A DNA stretch of 64,000 bases from Massilia arenae (GTDB taxonomy: Bacteria; Pseudomonadota; Gammaproteobacteria; Burkholderiales; Burkholderiaceae_D): positions 62,001 through 126,000 of the forward strand of contig NZ_VPFD01000012.1 of NCBI RefSeq assembly GCF_008014745.1, read 5' to 3'. The notes beneath the pieces were generated by a model. That model saw only the letters and a program-made list of their open reading frames with translations. It ran no database searches and was not told where the DNA came from. Numbering within the stretch: the first letter of the stretch is position 1; every line of letters begins with the position of its first letter. Shown piece after piece: positions 34,925-44,649 of the stretch. A program made the translations under genes and the position numbers.

Positions 34925-36172
34925 TTAACCTTGCTCGAGGTTAAAAGCCTTGTGCAGCGCGCGCACGGCCAGTTCCATGTACTTCTCGTCGATCAGCACC
35001 GAGATCTTGATCTCCGAGGTCGAGATCATCTGGATATTGATGCCCTCTTCCGACAAGGTACGGAACATCTGCGACGCCACGCCGACGTGGCTGCGCATGC
35101 CCACGCCCACCGCCGACACCTTCGACACCTTGGCGTCGCCCAGTACCTTGGTCGCGCCCAGCGCTTCCTGCTGACCCTCCAGCACACCCATCGCGCGCAC
35201 GTAGTCGTTGCGTGGCACGGTGAAGGTGAAATCGGTCTTGCCGTCCACCGACTGGTTCTGGATGATCATGTCGACTTCGATGTTCGCATCGGCGATCGGT
35301 CCCAGGATGTGGTACGCCACGCCCGGCTTGTCCGGCACGCCCAGGACGGTGATCTTTGCTTCGTCGCGATTGAACGCGATGCCGGAGATGACGGCTTGTT
35401 CCATATTGCTTTCTTCCTCAAACGAAATCAGGGTGCCGGACTGGGCTTCTTCTTCCAGCGGCATCAGGGGATCGGTCAGCGACGACAGTACGCGCGTCGG
35501 CACCTGGTAGTTACCGGCGAACTCGACTGAGCGAGTCTGCAGCACCTTCGAGCCCAGCGAGGCCAGTTCGAGCATTTCCTCGAACGTGATCTTCGACAGG
35601 CGGCGCGCCTCGTCCACCACGCGCGGGTCGGTTGTGTAGACGCCGTCGACGTCAGTGTAGATCAGGCATTCCTCGGCCTTCAGCGCGGCTGCAATCGCCA
35701 CTGCGGAAGTATCCGAGCCGCCGCGGCCCAGGGTCGAGATATTGCCTTCTTCGTCCACGCCCTGGAAACCGGTGATGATGACGATCTTGCCGGCCGCGAC
35801 ATCGCGCAGCACGCGGCTGTCGTCGATCGACTGGATACGCGCCTTGGTGAACGACGAGTCGGTGCGGATGCCCGCCTGCCAGCCGGTATAGGACACCGCA
35901 TCCTTGCCGATGGCCAGCAGCGCCATGGCCAGGAGGCCAACCGACACCTGCTCGCCGGTCGAGGCGATCATGTCCAGTTCGCGCGGGTCCGGTTGCGGCA
36001 TGATTTCCTTGGCCAGACCAATCAGTCGGTTGGTCTCGCCCGACATCGCGGACGGCACAACGACGATTTGGTGACCTGCGTCATGCCACTTGGCCACCCG
36101 GGCCGCGACATTCTTGATACGGTCCGTCGAGCCCATCGACGTCCCGCCATATTTGTGGACAATTAAAGCCAT
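34925..36172 (-). CDS. lysC: aspartate kinase
   Basis: 415 residues, full length for a monofunctional aspartokinase. The N-terminus MALIVHKYGGTSMGS carries the kinase phosphate-binding motif KYGGTS. LGRGGSDTSAVAIAAAL follows, then two C-terminal ACT domains (from about residue 265) that bind the allosteric inhibitors lysine/threonine. It phosphorylates L-aspartate in the first step of lysine, threonine, methionine and diaminopimelate synthesis in the cytoplasm. It lies directly upstream of the tRNA-Ser on the same strand, so it sits at the core side of the island boundary. Confidence 0.97.
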   Translation of the reverse strand: MALIVHKYGGTSMGSTDRIKNVAARVAKWHDAGHQIVVVPSAMSGETNRLIGLAKEIMPQPDPRELDMIASTGEQVSVGLLAMALLAIGKDAVSYTGWQAGIRTDSSFTKARIQSIDDSRVLRDVAAGKIVIITGFQGVDEEGNISTLGRGGSDTSAVAIAAALKAEECLIYTDVDGVYTTDPRVVDEARRLSKITFEEMLELASLGSKVLQTRSVEFAGNYQVPTRVLSSLTDPLMPLEEEAQSGTLISFEEESNMEQAVISGIAFNRDEAKITVLGVPDKPGVAYHILGPIADANIEVDMIIQNQSVDGKTDFTFTVPRNDYVRAMGVLEGQQEALGATKVLGDAKVSKVSAVGVGMRSHVGVASQMFRTLSEEGINIQMISTSEIKISVLIDEKYMELAVRALHKAFNLEQG

Positions 36173-36326
36173 ATCAGGAAGGGTTCCAGCTTGTGTAAAG
36201 AGAAAAGAGGACCCTCAATGTAGCATGCTGCAACGCGGCATCACAAGGCTTCGAGAACGAAAAAGCTATATGGAAAGAAAATAACTTAATGCGTTTTTGG
36301 AATACACTTGCCTATACAATCCAGCG

Positions 36327-37787
36327 TCAGCTCGCTTCCCAACGCAGTCCGATCAGCTCCTGGCCGCTTGCCGACCAGTGCCGGCAGTCCATGCCGATGC
36401 CTGCCGCGAACAGCAGGTCGAGGTTGCGGCTGACGGTCGGCAAGCGCTCGCGCTCCCACGCCGGCACACCGAGCGCCTGGTAATGCGCCTTCAGGCCGCG
36501 CGATGGCCGGTTGGCCGCGAGCTTGAGCCTTTCCCCGCCCTTGCGAAAGTCGAGCGTCAGCGTCTGCGCGCGCAGCCACGCAGGATCGAAGCCCTGTTCG
36601 GTCCGCTCGAAGTGCAGCACCCCACCGTAGTCGGGGAAGGCGATCGAGGCCTCGCCCTGCCAGCGGAAGGTTTGTCCTTCCCTGTAGAGCACGCCGATAT
36701 CGTCCGGATCGCGCATACCCGCCAGGTCCGGCAGGTGCGGAGTCAAGTAGAGCTTGCCGCGATGGCGGCGAATATGGCATTCCGGATGCGTAACCTTCAA
36801 CTGCGCGTCCTCGCGTGCCGAGAACAACTGCGACACCATTTCGTTCAGCCAGGCGGTCGACGGCATCGCCAATCCGCGCACCGAGAACAGATGGCGCATG
36901 AAGTTATCGATGCGGTCTGCGCTCAGTCCGCCAAGATAGGCCAGGTCGATGGCGTCGCCGTCCTGGCAAGCCGCCAGGTCCTGGGCCGCAAGCTCGTCGA
37001 GCAGGCGCTGGGCCGAGGCCACGTGGGCCGCGCCGCGCGCCAGCCGGGCCTGAAAGCCCGGAAAATTCGTCGCCAGCGCCGGCATCACCTGATGGCGCAG
37101 TGCATTGCGGGTGTAGCGCGGATCCTGGTTCGATTCGTCCTCGACCCAGGCCAGCCCATGCTCGCGCGCATACGCTTCCAGCGCCGCACGCGGCTGCGAC
37201 AGCAGCGGCCGCGCCAGCGCCAGGTCGGGCACGCCCAAGAGGCCGGGCGCGAGATTGTCCGCATCCATGCCCGACAGCCCCGCGGCGCCCGAGCCGCGCA
37301 GCAATTGCAGCAGCACGGTCTCGGCCTGGTCGTCCAGGTGATGGGCGGTGAGCAGTAATTTGACGTCGTGCGTGCGGCACATCTCGCCGAGAGCGGCGTA
37401 GCGCAGCTTGCGCGCCGCGGCCTCGACGCCGGAGCCGTCGTGCGGGATCGTCACGCGGCGATGGTCGAAGCCGATGCCGAGCTCGCCGGCGCTGCGCTCG
37501 CAATGCGCCACCCAGTCATCGGCATGCCGGCTCAGTCCGTGATGCACGTGGAAGGCATGCAGCCGCACGCCCTGCTGTGCGCACCAGTCGTGCGCCAGAC
37601 GCAGCAAGACCATCGAATCGAGGCCGCCGCTACAGGCAACTGCTATGGATTGGGGAGAGTATTTGTCGCGCAGGCCGAGCATGGCCTGCGCAAACGATGC
37701 CGGGACCAGCCCGGCCGGGTTGGCCCCGCGTTTGGAACGGCTCAGAGGATCACTCCTCGCGCGGCAGCGTTTCCTTGAACTTGCCAT
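36327..37787 (-). CDS. tilS: tRNA(Ile)-lysidine synthetase
   Basis: 486 residues with the PP-loop ATP motif [11 protein letters not shown] (about 53-63), HVHHGLS and the N-type ATP pyrophosphatase core, followed by the TilS substrate-binding and C-terminal domains ([31 protein letters not shown]). It converts C34 of tRNA-Ile(CAU) to lysidine so that it reads AUA and is charged with Ile. ATG 37787 overlaps accA by 38 bases. A GAGGAG lies further downstream, so the true start could be a few codons later at a non-ATG codon. The accA-tilS order is the usual one in betaproteobacteria. Confidence 0.94.
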   Translation of the reverse strand: MASSRKRCRARSDPLSRSKRGANPAGLVPASFAQAMLGLRDKYSPQSIAVACSGGLDSMVLLRLAHDWCAQQGVRLHAFHVHHGLSRHADDWVAHCERSAGELGIGFDHRRVTIPHDGSGVEAAARKLRYAALGEMCRTHDVKLLLTAHHLDDQAETVLLQLLRGSGAAGLSGMDADNLAPGLLGVPDLALARPLLSQPRAALEAYAREHGLAWVEDESNQDPRYTRNALRHQVMPALATNFPGFQARLARGAAHVASAQRLLDELAAQDLAACQDGDAIDLAYLGGLSADRIDNFMRHLFSVRGLAMPSTAWLNEMVSQLFSAREDAQLKVTHPECHIRRHRGKLYLTPHLPDLAGMRDPDDIGVLYREGQTFRWQGEASIAFPDYGGVLHFERTEQGFDPAWLRAQTLTLDFRKGGERLKLAANRPSRGLKAHYQALGVPAWERERLPTVSRNLDLLFAAGIGMDCRHWSASGQELIGLRWEAS

Positions 37788-38727
37788 AGCTCATCAGCTT
37801 CGCGTGACGGGCTTCCAGCAAGTCCTTCGGTCTAATGCCCTGGAACTGGCGCAGCGAATCGGCCAGTGCGCGCTTGAGCAATTGCGCCATCTGGGCCGGA
37901 TCGCGGTGGGCGCCGCCCAGCGGTTCGCTGACAATCTTGTCGACCAGGCCCATCGCCTTCAGGCGATGCGCGGTCAGGCCCAGGGCCTCGGCGGCGTCGG
38001 ACGCGCGTTCCGAAGTCTTCCACAGGATCGAGGCGCAGCCTTCCGGCGAGATCACCGAATAGGTCGAGTACTGCAGCATCAGCACGGCGTCGCCGACGGC
38101 GATCGCCAGCGCGCCGCCCGAACCGCCTTCGCCGATGATGGTGGCGATCAGCGGCACCTTCAGTTCGGCCATGACGTACAGGTTGTGGCCGATCGCTTCC
38201 GACTGACCGCGCTCTTCGGCGTCGATGCCGGGGAAAGCACCCGGGGTGTCGACGAAGGTGAAGATCGGCAGGCCGAACTTCTCGGCCAGCTTCATCAGGC
38301 GCATCGCCTTGCGGTAGCCTTCGGGCTTCGGCATGCCGAAGTTGCGCATCGCGCGCTCCTTGGTGTCGCGCCCCTTCTGGTGGCCGATCACCATGCATGG
38401 CTGGCCGTTGAAGCGGGCCAGGCCGCCGATGATCGACTGGTCGTCGGCAAAGGTGCGGTCGCCGTGCAGCTCATGGAAATCGGTGAAGATCGCGTTCACG
38501 TAGTCCATCGTGTAAGGACGCTGCGGGTGACGCGCGATCTGCGACACTTGCCACGGAGTCAGCTTGGCATAGATGTCCTTGGTGAGCTGCTGGCTCTTCT
38601 TGTCCAGGCGATCGATCTCTTCGGAGATGTCGACAGCGGAATCGTCTTGTACGAAACGCAGCTCTTCAATCTTGGAATCGAGCTCGGCAATCGGCTGCTC
38701 AAAATTGAGGAAAGTTGTTTTAGTCAT
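37750..38727 (-). CDS. accA: acetyl-CoA carboxylase carboxyltransferase subunit alpha
   Basis: 325 residues, full length. It begins [20 protein letters not shown] and carries the biotin-carboxyl-transferase core ([52 protein letters not shown]). With AccD it transfers the carboxyl group from biotinyl-AccB to acetyl-CoA, making malonyl-CoA for fatty acid synthesis. Its end overlaps tilS. Confidence 0.97.
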   Translation of the reverse strand: MTKTTFLNFEQPIAELDSKIEELRFVQDDSAVDISEEIDRLDKKSQQLTKDIYAKLTPWQVSQIARHPQRPYTMDYVNAIFTDFHELHGDRTFADDQSIIGGLARFNGQPCMVIGHQKGRDTKERAMRNFGMPKPEGYRKAMRLMKLAEKFGLPIFTFVDTPGAFPGIDAEERGQSEAIGHNLYVMAELKVPLIATIIGEGGSGGALAIAVGDAVLMLQYSTYSVISPEGCASILWKTSERASDAAEALGLTAHRLKAMGLVDKIVSEPLGGAHRDPAQMAQLLKRALADSLRQFQGIRPKDLLEARHAKLMSYGKFKETLPREE

Positions 38728-38826
38728 TGTACCTCCGGGGTAATGTCTTGGCCGCGCTCCGTTATGCGCGGCCGATCAGGGCGCTATTCTACCGTAAGCC
38801 GACAGCGTATCGAACGCCTGAATTGC

Positions 38827-39528
38827 TCAGTTGGCGGGCAAAACGGGGTCCAGGCTGCGCCACAAATACCAAGTAGCAACCGTGCGCCAGGGTTCCCAGT
38901 TGGCGGAGACCTCGCGCGCATCGCTGCGCGAGACCGGCTCGCCCGAGAAATAGTTTTGGCTAATGCCCTGGATCAGGCCGGGGTCGTCCAGTGGCAGGAC
39001 GTTCGGCCGCAGCAGATTAAATATCAAAAACATCTCGGCTGTCCAGCGCGTGATGCCGCGGATCTGGACCAGCTCGGCGATGACGGCTTCGTCATCCATT
39101 TCCGACCACAGGTCGGCATGCACTCGCTTGGCCTTGAAATGGTCGGCCAGGTCGAGGATGTATTCGGTCTTGCGCTTGGACAGGCCGCAGCCCGACAGCT
39201 CCACCGCGCCCAGCTTGATCACCTGGCTCGGCGCCAGTTTTGGGCAGACGGCGAGCAATTTGCCCCAAGCCAGGTCGGCCGCTTTCGGCGTCACTTGCTG
39301 GCCGACGATCGAACGGGCCAGCGTGATGAACGGGTCGGGCTGGCCGCGCAGGTGCAGGTCGCCGAACTGGGGGATCAGCTTGTTCATGATGCGGTCGCGC
39401 TGCATCAGCTCGCGCTTGGCCTCGGCCCAGTAGATCGGCACCGCCAGCGCATCGTGCGCCGGCGACGCCGACGACTCCACGCTGGCGCCTGCGGCGACGC
39501 CGCCGGCCTTGTCCTTGTTGGCTGCCAT
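38827..39528 (-). CDS. DNA-3-methyladenine glycosylase (AlkA-like HhH-GPD family)
   Basis: 233 residues with the helix-hairpin-helix GPD fold: FITLARSIVGQQVTPKAAD, SGCGLSKRKTEYILDLA, then the hairpin and catalytic-Asp region LVQIRGITRWTAEMF and LPLDDPGLIQGI. The Asp of PLDDPGL is the expected catalytic residue. It removes alkylated purines from DNA as the first base-excision repair step. The start ATG shares its A with the cysS stop (TAATG), so the genes are coupled. It lacks the AlkA N-terminal domain and is closer to the short Mag1/yeast-like type. Confidence 0.9.
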   Translation of the reverse strand: MAANKDKAGGVAAGASVESSASPAHDALAVPIYWAEAKRELMQRDRIMNKLIPQFGDLHLRGQPDPFITLARSIVGQQVTPKAADLAWGKLLAVCPKLAPSQVIKLGAVELSGCGLSKRKTEYILDLADHFKAKRVHADLWSEMDDEAVIAELVQIRGITRWTAEMFLIFNLLRPNVLPLDDPGLIQGISQNYFSGEPVSRSDAREVSANWEPWRTVATWYLWRSLDPVLPAN

Positions 39529-40922
39529 TATGCGCGGCGCCAGGTCGTTCCGTCGGCCTTGTCTTCCAGGACGATGCCGGCTGCCGTGAGTTCCTTGCGG
39601 ATCGCGTCGGCCTGGGCGAAGTCGCGGGCGCCCTTGGCGGCCGCGCGGCGCGCGATCGCGTCCAGGATGGCCGCTTCGTCGAGTCCGGCTTCGCCCGGCG
39701 TGCCGGCCTGCAGGAAAGCTTGCGGCGCACGTTCGAGCAGACCGAGCACGGCGGCCAGCGCCTTCAGCTGGCGTGCAGTCTCCACCGACTTGCTGCGGTT
39801 GACTTCGCTCGCCAGATCGAACAGTTCGGCCACCGCCAGCGGGGTGTTGAAATCGTCGTCCATCGCGTCGCGGAAGCGCTTGGCGTGCGCTTCGTCCCAG
39901 TTGACGGCGAGTTCGCCATCGCCCAGGTCGATATCGTTCAGCGCCGTGTACAGGCGCGTCAGCGCGCCCTTGGCGTCGTCGATGTGCACGTCCGAGTAAT
40001 TCAAAGGGCTGCGATAGTGGGCGCGCAGGATGAAGAAGCGCACCACTTCGGCGTCGTACTTGGCGAGGACTTCACGGATGGTGAAGAAGTTGCCCAGCGA
40101 TTTGGACATCTTCTCGTTATCCACACGCACGAAGCCGTTGTGGATCCAGTAGTTGACCATCGGGCCGCCGAAGGCGCCTTCGGATTGCGCGATCTCGTTC
40201 TCGTGGTGCGGGAACTGCAGGTCGGCGCCGCCGCCGTGGATATCGAAGTGTTCGCCGAGCGTGGCGCACGACATGGCCGAGCACTCGATGTGCCAGCCCG
40301 GACGGCCGCGGCCCCACTGCGAATCCCATTTGGCTTCAAGCGGTTCGGATTCCTTGGCGGCCTTCCACAGCACGAAGTCGAGCGGATCGCGCTTAGCCGT
40401 TTTGACGTCGACGCGCTCGCCGGCGCGCAGGTCGTCCAGCGACTTGCCGGACAGCTTGCCGTAGCCTTCGAAGCCGCGCACGGCGTAGTTGACGTCGCCC
40501 TCTTCGGTTTTATACGCCAGCCCTTTTTGTTCGAGCTTCTCGATGATCGACAGCATGTGCGGCACGTATTCGGTCGCGCGCGGCACCACGGTCGGCGGCA
40601 GGATGCCCAGCGCGGCCGTGTCTTCGTCCATGTATTTTTCGAAGCGCGAGGTCAGCGCACCGATGGTCTCGCCATTCTCGACCGCGCGCTTGATGATCTT
40701 GTCGTCGATATCGGTGATGTTGCGCACGTAGTTGACGTCGTAGCCGGACACCATCAGCCAGCGGTACACGACGTCGAAAGCCATCATCATCCGCGCGTGG
40801 CCGACGTGGCAGTAATCGTAGATGGTCATGCCGCACACATACATGCCGACCTTGCCGGTGACCTTGGGAACGAATACCTGCTTGTCACGCGCTAGCGTGT
40901 TGTAAATCTTGAGTTGGCTCAT
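39528..40922 (-). CDS. cysS: cysteinyl-tRNA synthetase
   Basis: 464 residues, class I synthetase. The zinc/HIGH region is [18 protein letters not shown] (CHVGH as the HIGH variant). The middle has WHIECSAMS and [15 protein letters not shown] with zinc ligands, and [10 protein letters not shown] is the second signature. It charges tRNA-Cys in the cytoplasm. The last 60 residues form the anticodon-binding end. It is divergent from ppiA. Confidence 0.97.
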   Translation of the reverse strand: MSQLKIYNTLARDKQVFVPKVTGKVGMYVCGMTIYDYCHVGHARMMMAFDVVYRWLMVSGYDVNYVRNITDIDDKIIKRAVENGETIGALTSRFEKYMDEDTAALGILPPTVVPRATEYVPHMLSIIEKLEQKGLAYKTEEGDVNYAVRGFEGYGKLSGKSLDDLRAGERVDVKTAKRDPLDFVLWKAAKESEPLEAKWDSQWGRGRPGWHIECSAMSCATLGEHFDIHGGGADLQFPHHENEIAQSEGAFGGPMVNYWIHNGFVRVDNEKMSKSLGNFFTIREVLAKYDAEVVRFFILRAHYRSPLNYSDVHIDDAKGALTRLYTALNDIDLGDGELAVNWDEAHAKRFRDAMDDDFNTPLAVAELFDLASEVNRSKSVETARQLKALAAVLGLLERAPQAFLQAGTPGEAGLDEAAILDAIARRAAAKGARDFAQADAIRKELTAAGIVLEDKADGTTWRRA

Positions 40923-41196
40923 TGAATTCCGTAACGGAAGAGGAGCGCCGGGCGGGGTAGAGGCCGCAACCTCCGGCGCAGCAACAGCAATGCTGGTGCG
41001 CCCTGGACGGGTGCGGCGTCGGGTTCGCCTGGCTCCTCGGTGTTGTTCTTATTTGATAGAATGGGACGTTGCTCTGCGAACGTCTTTTCGTAAAGTATAG
41101 CATTGATAAAATCCCGGCTGGCCGCCCACGGTCCAGCTTTATTTTTGGGGAAAACCCTTGACAGCGCCTTGCGCGAGGTCCATCAGAGGAAGCCAG

Positions 41197-41865
41197 ATGT
41201 CGTCATCGATCACCCGCCGTTCCCTGCTCGTCCGCATGACGGGCGCTACCGCCGCGCTGGCCTGCGGCCTGCTGTTCCCTGGCGCCGCGCTGGCCCAGGA
41301 GGCCACCGAACAAGCGGCCGCGCCGGAAGCCGCCGCAGCCCCGGCCATGGTCGGTCCGCAGTATGCGATCAAGACCACGATGGGCGAGATCGTCGTCCAG
41401 CTCGACCAGGAAAAAGCCCCAAAAACCGTCGCCAACTTTGCCGCCTACGCCAAATCGGGCTTTTATAAAGGCACGATCTTCCACCGCGTGATCGACGGCT
41501 TCATGATCCAGGGCGGCGGCATGAACGAGAAGTTCGAGGGCCGCAAGACTCTCAAGCCGGTGAAGAACGAGTCGGATAACGGCCTGTCGAACCAGCCCTA
41601 CACCATCTCGATGGCGCGCGAGGACAATCCCGACAGCGCGACCTCGCAGTGGTTCATCAACGTTGCCGACAATTCCGGCATCGACCATCCCTTCGTCAAG
41701 GGCTCGGGTTATACCGTGTTCGGCAAGGTCGTGAAGGGCCAGGAAGTGGTCGACAAGATCAAGGGTGTGGTCGTCGACGACGTGCGCGGGATGCAGAACG
41801 TGCCGGTCGTGCCGATCAAGATTACCAACGTCACCCTGCTCAAGGGCGACAAGCTAGTAAAATAA
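41197..41865 (+). CDS. ppiA: exported cyclophilin-type peptidyl-prolyl cis-trans isomerase
   Basis: 222 residues from ATG 41197, preceded by AGAGGAAG. A longer frame lacks a ribosome site. The N-terminal signal peptide TRRSLLVRMTGATAALACGL contains a twin Arg, so Tat export is possible, with cleavage near ALA-QEA. The cyclophilin domain follows: GEIVVQLDQEKAPKTVANF, IFHRVIDGFMIQGGG and ATSQWFINV. It catalyses proline isomerisation in the periplasm. A cytoplasmic paralogue follows 57 bases downstream. Confidence 0.94.
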   Translation: MSSSITRRSLLVRMTGATAALACGLLFPGAALAQEATEQAAAPEAAAAPAMVGPQYAIKTTMGEIVVQLDQEKAPKTVANFAAYAKSGFYKGTIFHRVIDGFMIQGGGMNEKFEGRKTLKPVKNESDNGLSNQPYTISMAREDNPDSATSQWFINVADNSGIDHPFVKGSGYTVFGKVVKGQEVVDKIKGVVVDDVRGMQNVPVVPIKITNVTLLKGDKLVK

Positions 41866-41922
41866 CGGTTTTGCCGCACTTGCAATACAGAGCAAATAAC
41901 AACCCATAGAACAGGACAAACC

Positions 41923-42414
41923 ATGACGACTATCCTCATCACCACCAACCAGGGCAATATCACCGCCGAGCTGGACGCCGAAAAAGCACCGAAGACCGTT
42001 GCCAACTTCCTCGACTACGTCAACAAGGGCCACTTCGCCAACACCATCTTCCACCGCGTGATCAAGGACTTCATGATCCAGGGTGGCGGTTTCGAGCCAG
42101 GCATGAAGCAGAAGCCGGCCGACGCGACCGTCGAGAACGAAGCCAAGAACGGCCTCAAAAACGACAAGTACACGCTGGCCATGGCCCGCACCTCGGCGCC
42201 GCACTCGGCATCGGCCCAGTTCTTCATCAACACCAAGAACAACGCCTTCCTCGACTACCCGGGCCAGGACGGCTGGGGCTATGCCGTGTTCGGCACCGTG
42301 ACCGAAGGCAAGGATGTGGTCGACGCGATCAACGGCGTCAAGACCAGCCGCAGCGGCATGCACTCGGACGTGCCGGTCGACGCCGTCATCATCGAAAAGA
42401 TCGAAGTACTGTAA
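41923..42414 (+). CDS. ppiB: cytoplasmic cyclophilin-type peptidyl-prolyl cis-trans isomerase
   Basis: 163 residues without a signal peptide, so cytoplasmic. Cyclophilin active-site features are TIFHRVIKDFMIQGGGFEPG, ASAQFFINTKNN and WGYAVFGTVTEGKDVVD. It is similar in sequence to the exported copy just upstream, and both are likely transcribed together with lpxH. Confidence 0.96.
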   Translation: MTTILITTNQGNITAELDAEKAPKTVANFLDYVNKGHFANTIFHRVIKDFMIQGGGFEPGMKQKPADATVENEAKNGLKNDKYTLAMARTSAPHSASAQFFINTKNNAFLDYPGQDGWGYAVFGTVTEGKDVVDAINGVKTSRSGMHSDVPVDAVIIEKIEVL

Positions 42415-42445
42415 TGGGCGGCGCGCACCAGCACGGGTCAACCCG

Positions 42446-43213
42446 ATGACGCTGATTGCGCGCCCGTTCGCGCTGTTCATCTCCGACCTGCACCTGCAGG
42501 TCTCGCACCCGCGCACGCTGGAGGCCTTCCTGGCCTTCATGAAAGAGCGCGCGGTGCACGCCGAGCGCCTCTACCTGCTCGGCGACATCTTCGAATACTG
42601 GGCTGGCGACGACGACCTCGCCGACCCGTTCAATGCGCAGGTCGTCGCCGCAATCCGCGCAGTCGCTGACGCCGGCACTGCCGTCTACTGGATGGCCGGC
42701 AACCGCGATTTCCTGGTCGGCGACGGCTTCGCCCAGGCCGCCGGCCTGCAACTGCTGCAAGACCCGCATGTGATCGAGGCCGGCCCACGCACCGTGGCCC
42801 TGCTGCACGGCGACGCCCAGTGCACGCTCGACACCGCCTACATGGCGTTTCGCGCCCAGGTGCGCCAGCCCGCCTGGCAGGCCAATTTTCTCGGCATGCC
42901 GCTGGCCCAGCGCAAGGCGATCATCGCCGGCCTGCGCCAGGGTTCGCGCGACGCGCATACCGAGAAATCGTACGAGACCGTGGACGTCACCCCTGCTGCG
43001 ATCGACGCCGTGTTCGCCGACACCGGGGCCGACGTCATGATCCATGGCCATACCCACCGCCCCGCCGTGCACGAACACGGCGACCGTTTGCGCTACGTGC
43101 TGCCCGATTGGGAACTCGACGCCGAGCCGGTGCGCGGCGGCTGGTTCGCGCTGCATGCCGACGGCAGCATCGTGCGCCACGACCACGCTGAACTGACCCT
43201 GCCCGCACAATAA
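42446..43213 (+). CDS. lpxH: UDP-2,3-diacylglucosamine diphosphatase
   Basis: 255 residues from ATG 42446. The metallophosphoesterase motifs appear in order: FISDLHLQ, GDIFEYWAGDD, GNRDFLVGDGF, HGDAQCTLD and HGHTHRPAVH. LpxH hydrolyses UDP-2,3-diacylglucosamine to lipid X at the inner membrane surface in lipid A synthesis. It starts 31 bases after ppiB, the order seen in many betaproteobacteria. Confidence 0.96.
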   Translation: MTLIARPFALFISDLHLQVSHPRTLEAFLAFMKERAVHAERLYLLGDIFEYWAGDDDLADPFNAQVVAAIRAVADAGTAVYWMAGNRDFLVGDGFAQAAGLQLLQDPHVIEAGPRTVALLHGDAQCTLDTAYMAFRAQVRQPAWQANFLGMPLAQRKAIIAGLRQGSRDAHTEKSYETVDVTPAAIDAVFADTGADVMIHGHTHRPAVHEHGDRLRYVLPDWELDAEPVRGGWFALHADGSIVRHDHAELTLPAQ

Positions 43214-43248
43214 CGTCGGCACCCTGGCCGCCGATTTGCGTATGCATG

Positions 43249-43288
43249 TTTACATTTGCGCGCATGGTGTTATAGTTCACTACAACAC
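43249..43288 (+). promoter_or_regulatory. promoter with an overlapping GntR-type operator upstream of the ABC operon
   Basis: TTTACA (43249-43254) and TATAGT (43271-43276) are spaced by 16 bases. A near-perfect inverted repeat, GTGTTATAG-TTCA-CTACAACAC (43267-43288, 8 of 9 pairs), covers the -10 box. Position and symmetry suit autorepression by the YtrA-type GntR regulator encoded just downstream. Confidence 0.7.
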
Positions 43289-43317
43289 CACATCAATACC
43301 TCACCAAGGAGGAAGGC

Positions 43318-43380
43318 ATGAGCACCGCACCGCGAAGTACCGCAAGGGAGGCCGACAATGACCGCCGACTGGAACGATAG
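43318..43380 (+). CDS. possible 20-residue leader peptide
   Basis: ATG 43318 has a strong ribosome site (AAGGAGGAAGGC) and opens a 20-codon frame, MSTAPRSTAREADNDRRLER, ending with TAG 43378-43380. It overlaps the start of the GntR gene (43358), which has its own weaker AAGGGAGG. It is Arg-rich. Coupling of regulator translation to this leader is plausible but not shown. Confidence 0.4.
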   Translation: MSTAPRSTAREADNDRRLER

Positions 43381-43732
43381 CACCCCGATCTACCGCCAGC
43401 TCAAGGAGCGGGTAGTCGGCATGATGCTCGACGGCGTATTGAAAGCCGGCGACGCCCTGCCCTCGGTGCGCTCGATCGCCGCCGAGTATCAACTCAACCC
43501 GATCACAGTGTCGAAGGCATACCAGGAGCTCGTCGACGAGAGCCTGGTGGAAAAACGAAGGGGAATTGGCATGTACGTCACCGAGGGAGCAAGCGAAAAA
43601 CTGCTGGCAAGCGAACGCGAACGCTTCATCCGCGAAGAGTGGCCGGCCATGGTCGAGCGCATCCGACGCCTGGGCTTGGATATCGAACAGCTGCTGCGCG
43701 ACAGCGGCAATCCGGTGGGAGGTGCGGCATGA
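43358..43732 (+). CDS. GntR family transcriptional regulator, YtrA/YhcF type
   Basis: 124 residues. The N-terminal winged helix-turn-helix of GntR (PIYRQLKERVVGMMLDGVL, LPSVRSIAAEYQLNPITVSK) is followed by only a short helical tail of about 50 residues with no ligand-binding domain, as in YtrA-subfamily repressors that control linked ABC transporters. The last codons overlap the ATPase start (ATGA). The inverted repeat at 43267-43288 is its probable operator. Confidence 0.9.
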   Translation: MTADWNDSTPIYRQLKERVVGMMLDGVLKAGDALPSVRSIAAEYQLNPITVSKAYQELVDESLVEKRRGIGMYVTEGASEKLLASERERFIREEWPAMVERIRRLGLDIEQLLRDSGNPVGGAA

Positions 43733-44649
43733 ACACCGTTCAAGACGCGGTCCAGAAACCAGGCCCACAATCGGCTTCGAGCGCGGTCCTGTCCGCACGC
43801 GGTCTGACCAAGCGCTACGGCAAGCAGGTGGCCGTCGACGGCATCGACTTCGAGATCCCGGCAGGCCGCATCGTCGGCCTGATCGGCCCCAATGGCTCGG
43901 GCAAGACCACCACCCTCAAGGCGGCCCTGGGCCTGATCCCGTTCGAGGGCGAGCTGTCGGTGCTGGGCCTCGATCCGCGCACCCAGCGCGACGCCTTGAT
44001 GAAGGACGTGTGCTTTATCGCCGACGTCGCCATCCTGCCGCGCTGGTTGCGGGTGAAGGATGCGGTCGACTTCGTCGAGGGCGTGCATCCGCGCTTCGAC
44101 CGCAGCAAGGCCGAGCGCTACATCGCCAACACCAAGCTCAAGCCGGGCATGAAGGTCAAGGAAATGTCGAAGGGCATGGTCGTGCAACTGCACCTGGCGC
44201 TGGTGATGGCGATCGACGCCCGCCTGCTGGTGCTGGACGAGCCGACGCTCGGGCTCGACATCCTCTACCGCAAGCAGTTCTACCAGCACCTGCTGGAAGA
44301 CTACTTTGACGAACAAAAAACCATCGTCATCACCACCCACCAGGTGGAAGAGGTCGAGCACATCCTCACCGACCTGCTGTTCATCCGCGACGGCAAGATC
44401 GCGCTCGCGGCGTCGATGGAAGAGATCGGCCAGCGCTACGTCGAAGTGATGGTGCCGAACGAAAAGGCCGCCGCAGCGCGGGCCCTGCAGCCGCTCGACC
44501 AGCGCGTCATGTTCGGCAAGTCGGTGATGCTGTTCGACACCCAGCGCTCGGGCGGCCTGTCGCGCAGCCAGCTCGAAGCCCTCGGCGAAGTGCGCCACCC
44601 GAGCGTGGCCGACCTGTTCGTCGCCACCATGAAAGGAAGCTACGCATGA
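43729..44649 (+). CDS. ABC transporter ATP-binding protein (ABC-2 type exporter)
   Basis: 306 residues from ATG 43729, overlapping the regulator by 4 bases. Walker A is GLIGPNGSGKTTTLK, Walker B LLVLDEPTLGLD and the H-loop VITTHQVEEVE. The signature motif is degenerate (MSKGM instead of LSGGQ), which is common in this subfamily. It powers the membrane subunit encoded next. The substrate is unknown. YtrA-controlled relatives respond to cell-envelope stress or antibiotics. Confidence 0.92.
   Translation: MNTVQDAVQKPGPQSASSAVLSARGLTKRYGKQVAVDGIDFEIPAGRIVGLIGPNGSGKTTTLKAALGLIPFEGELSVLGLDPRTQRDALMKDVCFIADVAILPRWLRVKDAVDFVEGVHPRFDRSKAERYIANTKLKPGMKVKEMSKGMVVQLHLALVMAIDARLLVLDEPTLGLDILYRKQFYQHLLEDYFDEQKTIVITTHQVEEVEHILTDLLFIRDGKIALAASMEEIGQRYVEVMVPNEKAAAARALQPLDQRVMFGKSVMLFDTQRSGGLSRSQLEALGEVRHPSVADLFVATMKGSYA

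Noticed and set aside
37645..39999. Plus-strand frame of 784 codons opposite tilS, accA and the glycosylase
   Set aside because: It is antisense to three well-supported genes, and its composition is typical of a GC-rich shadow.
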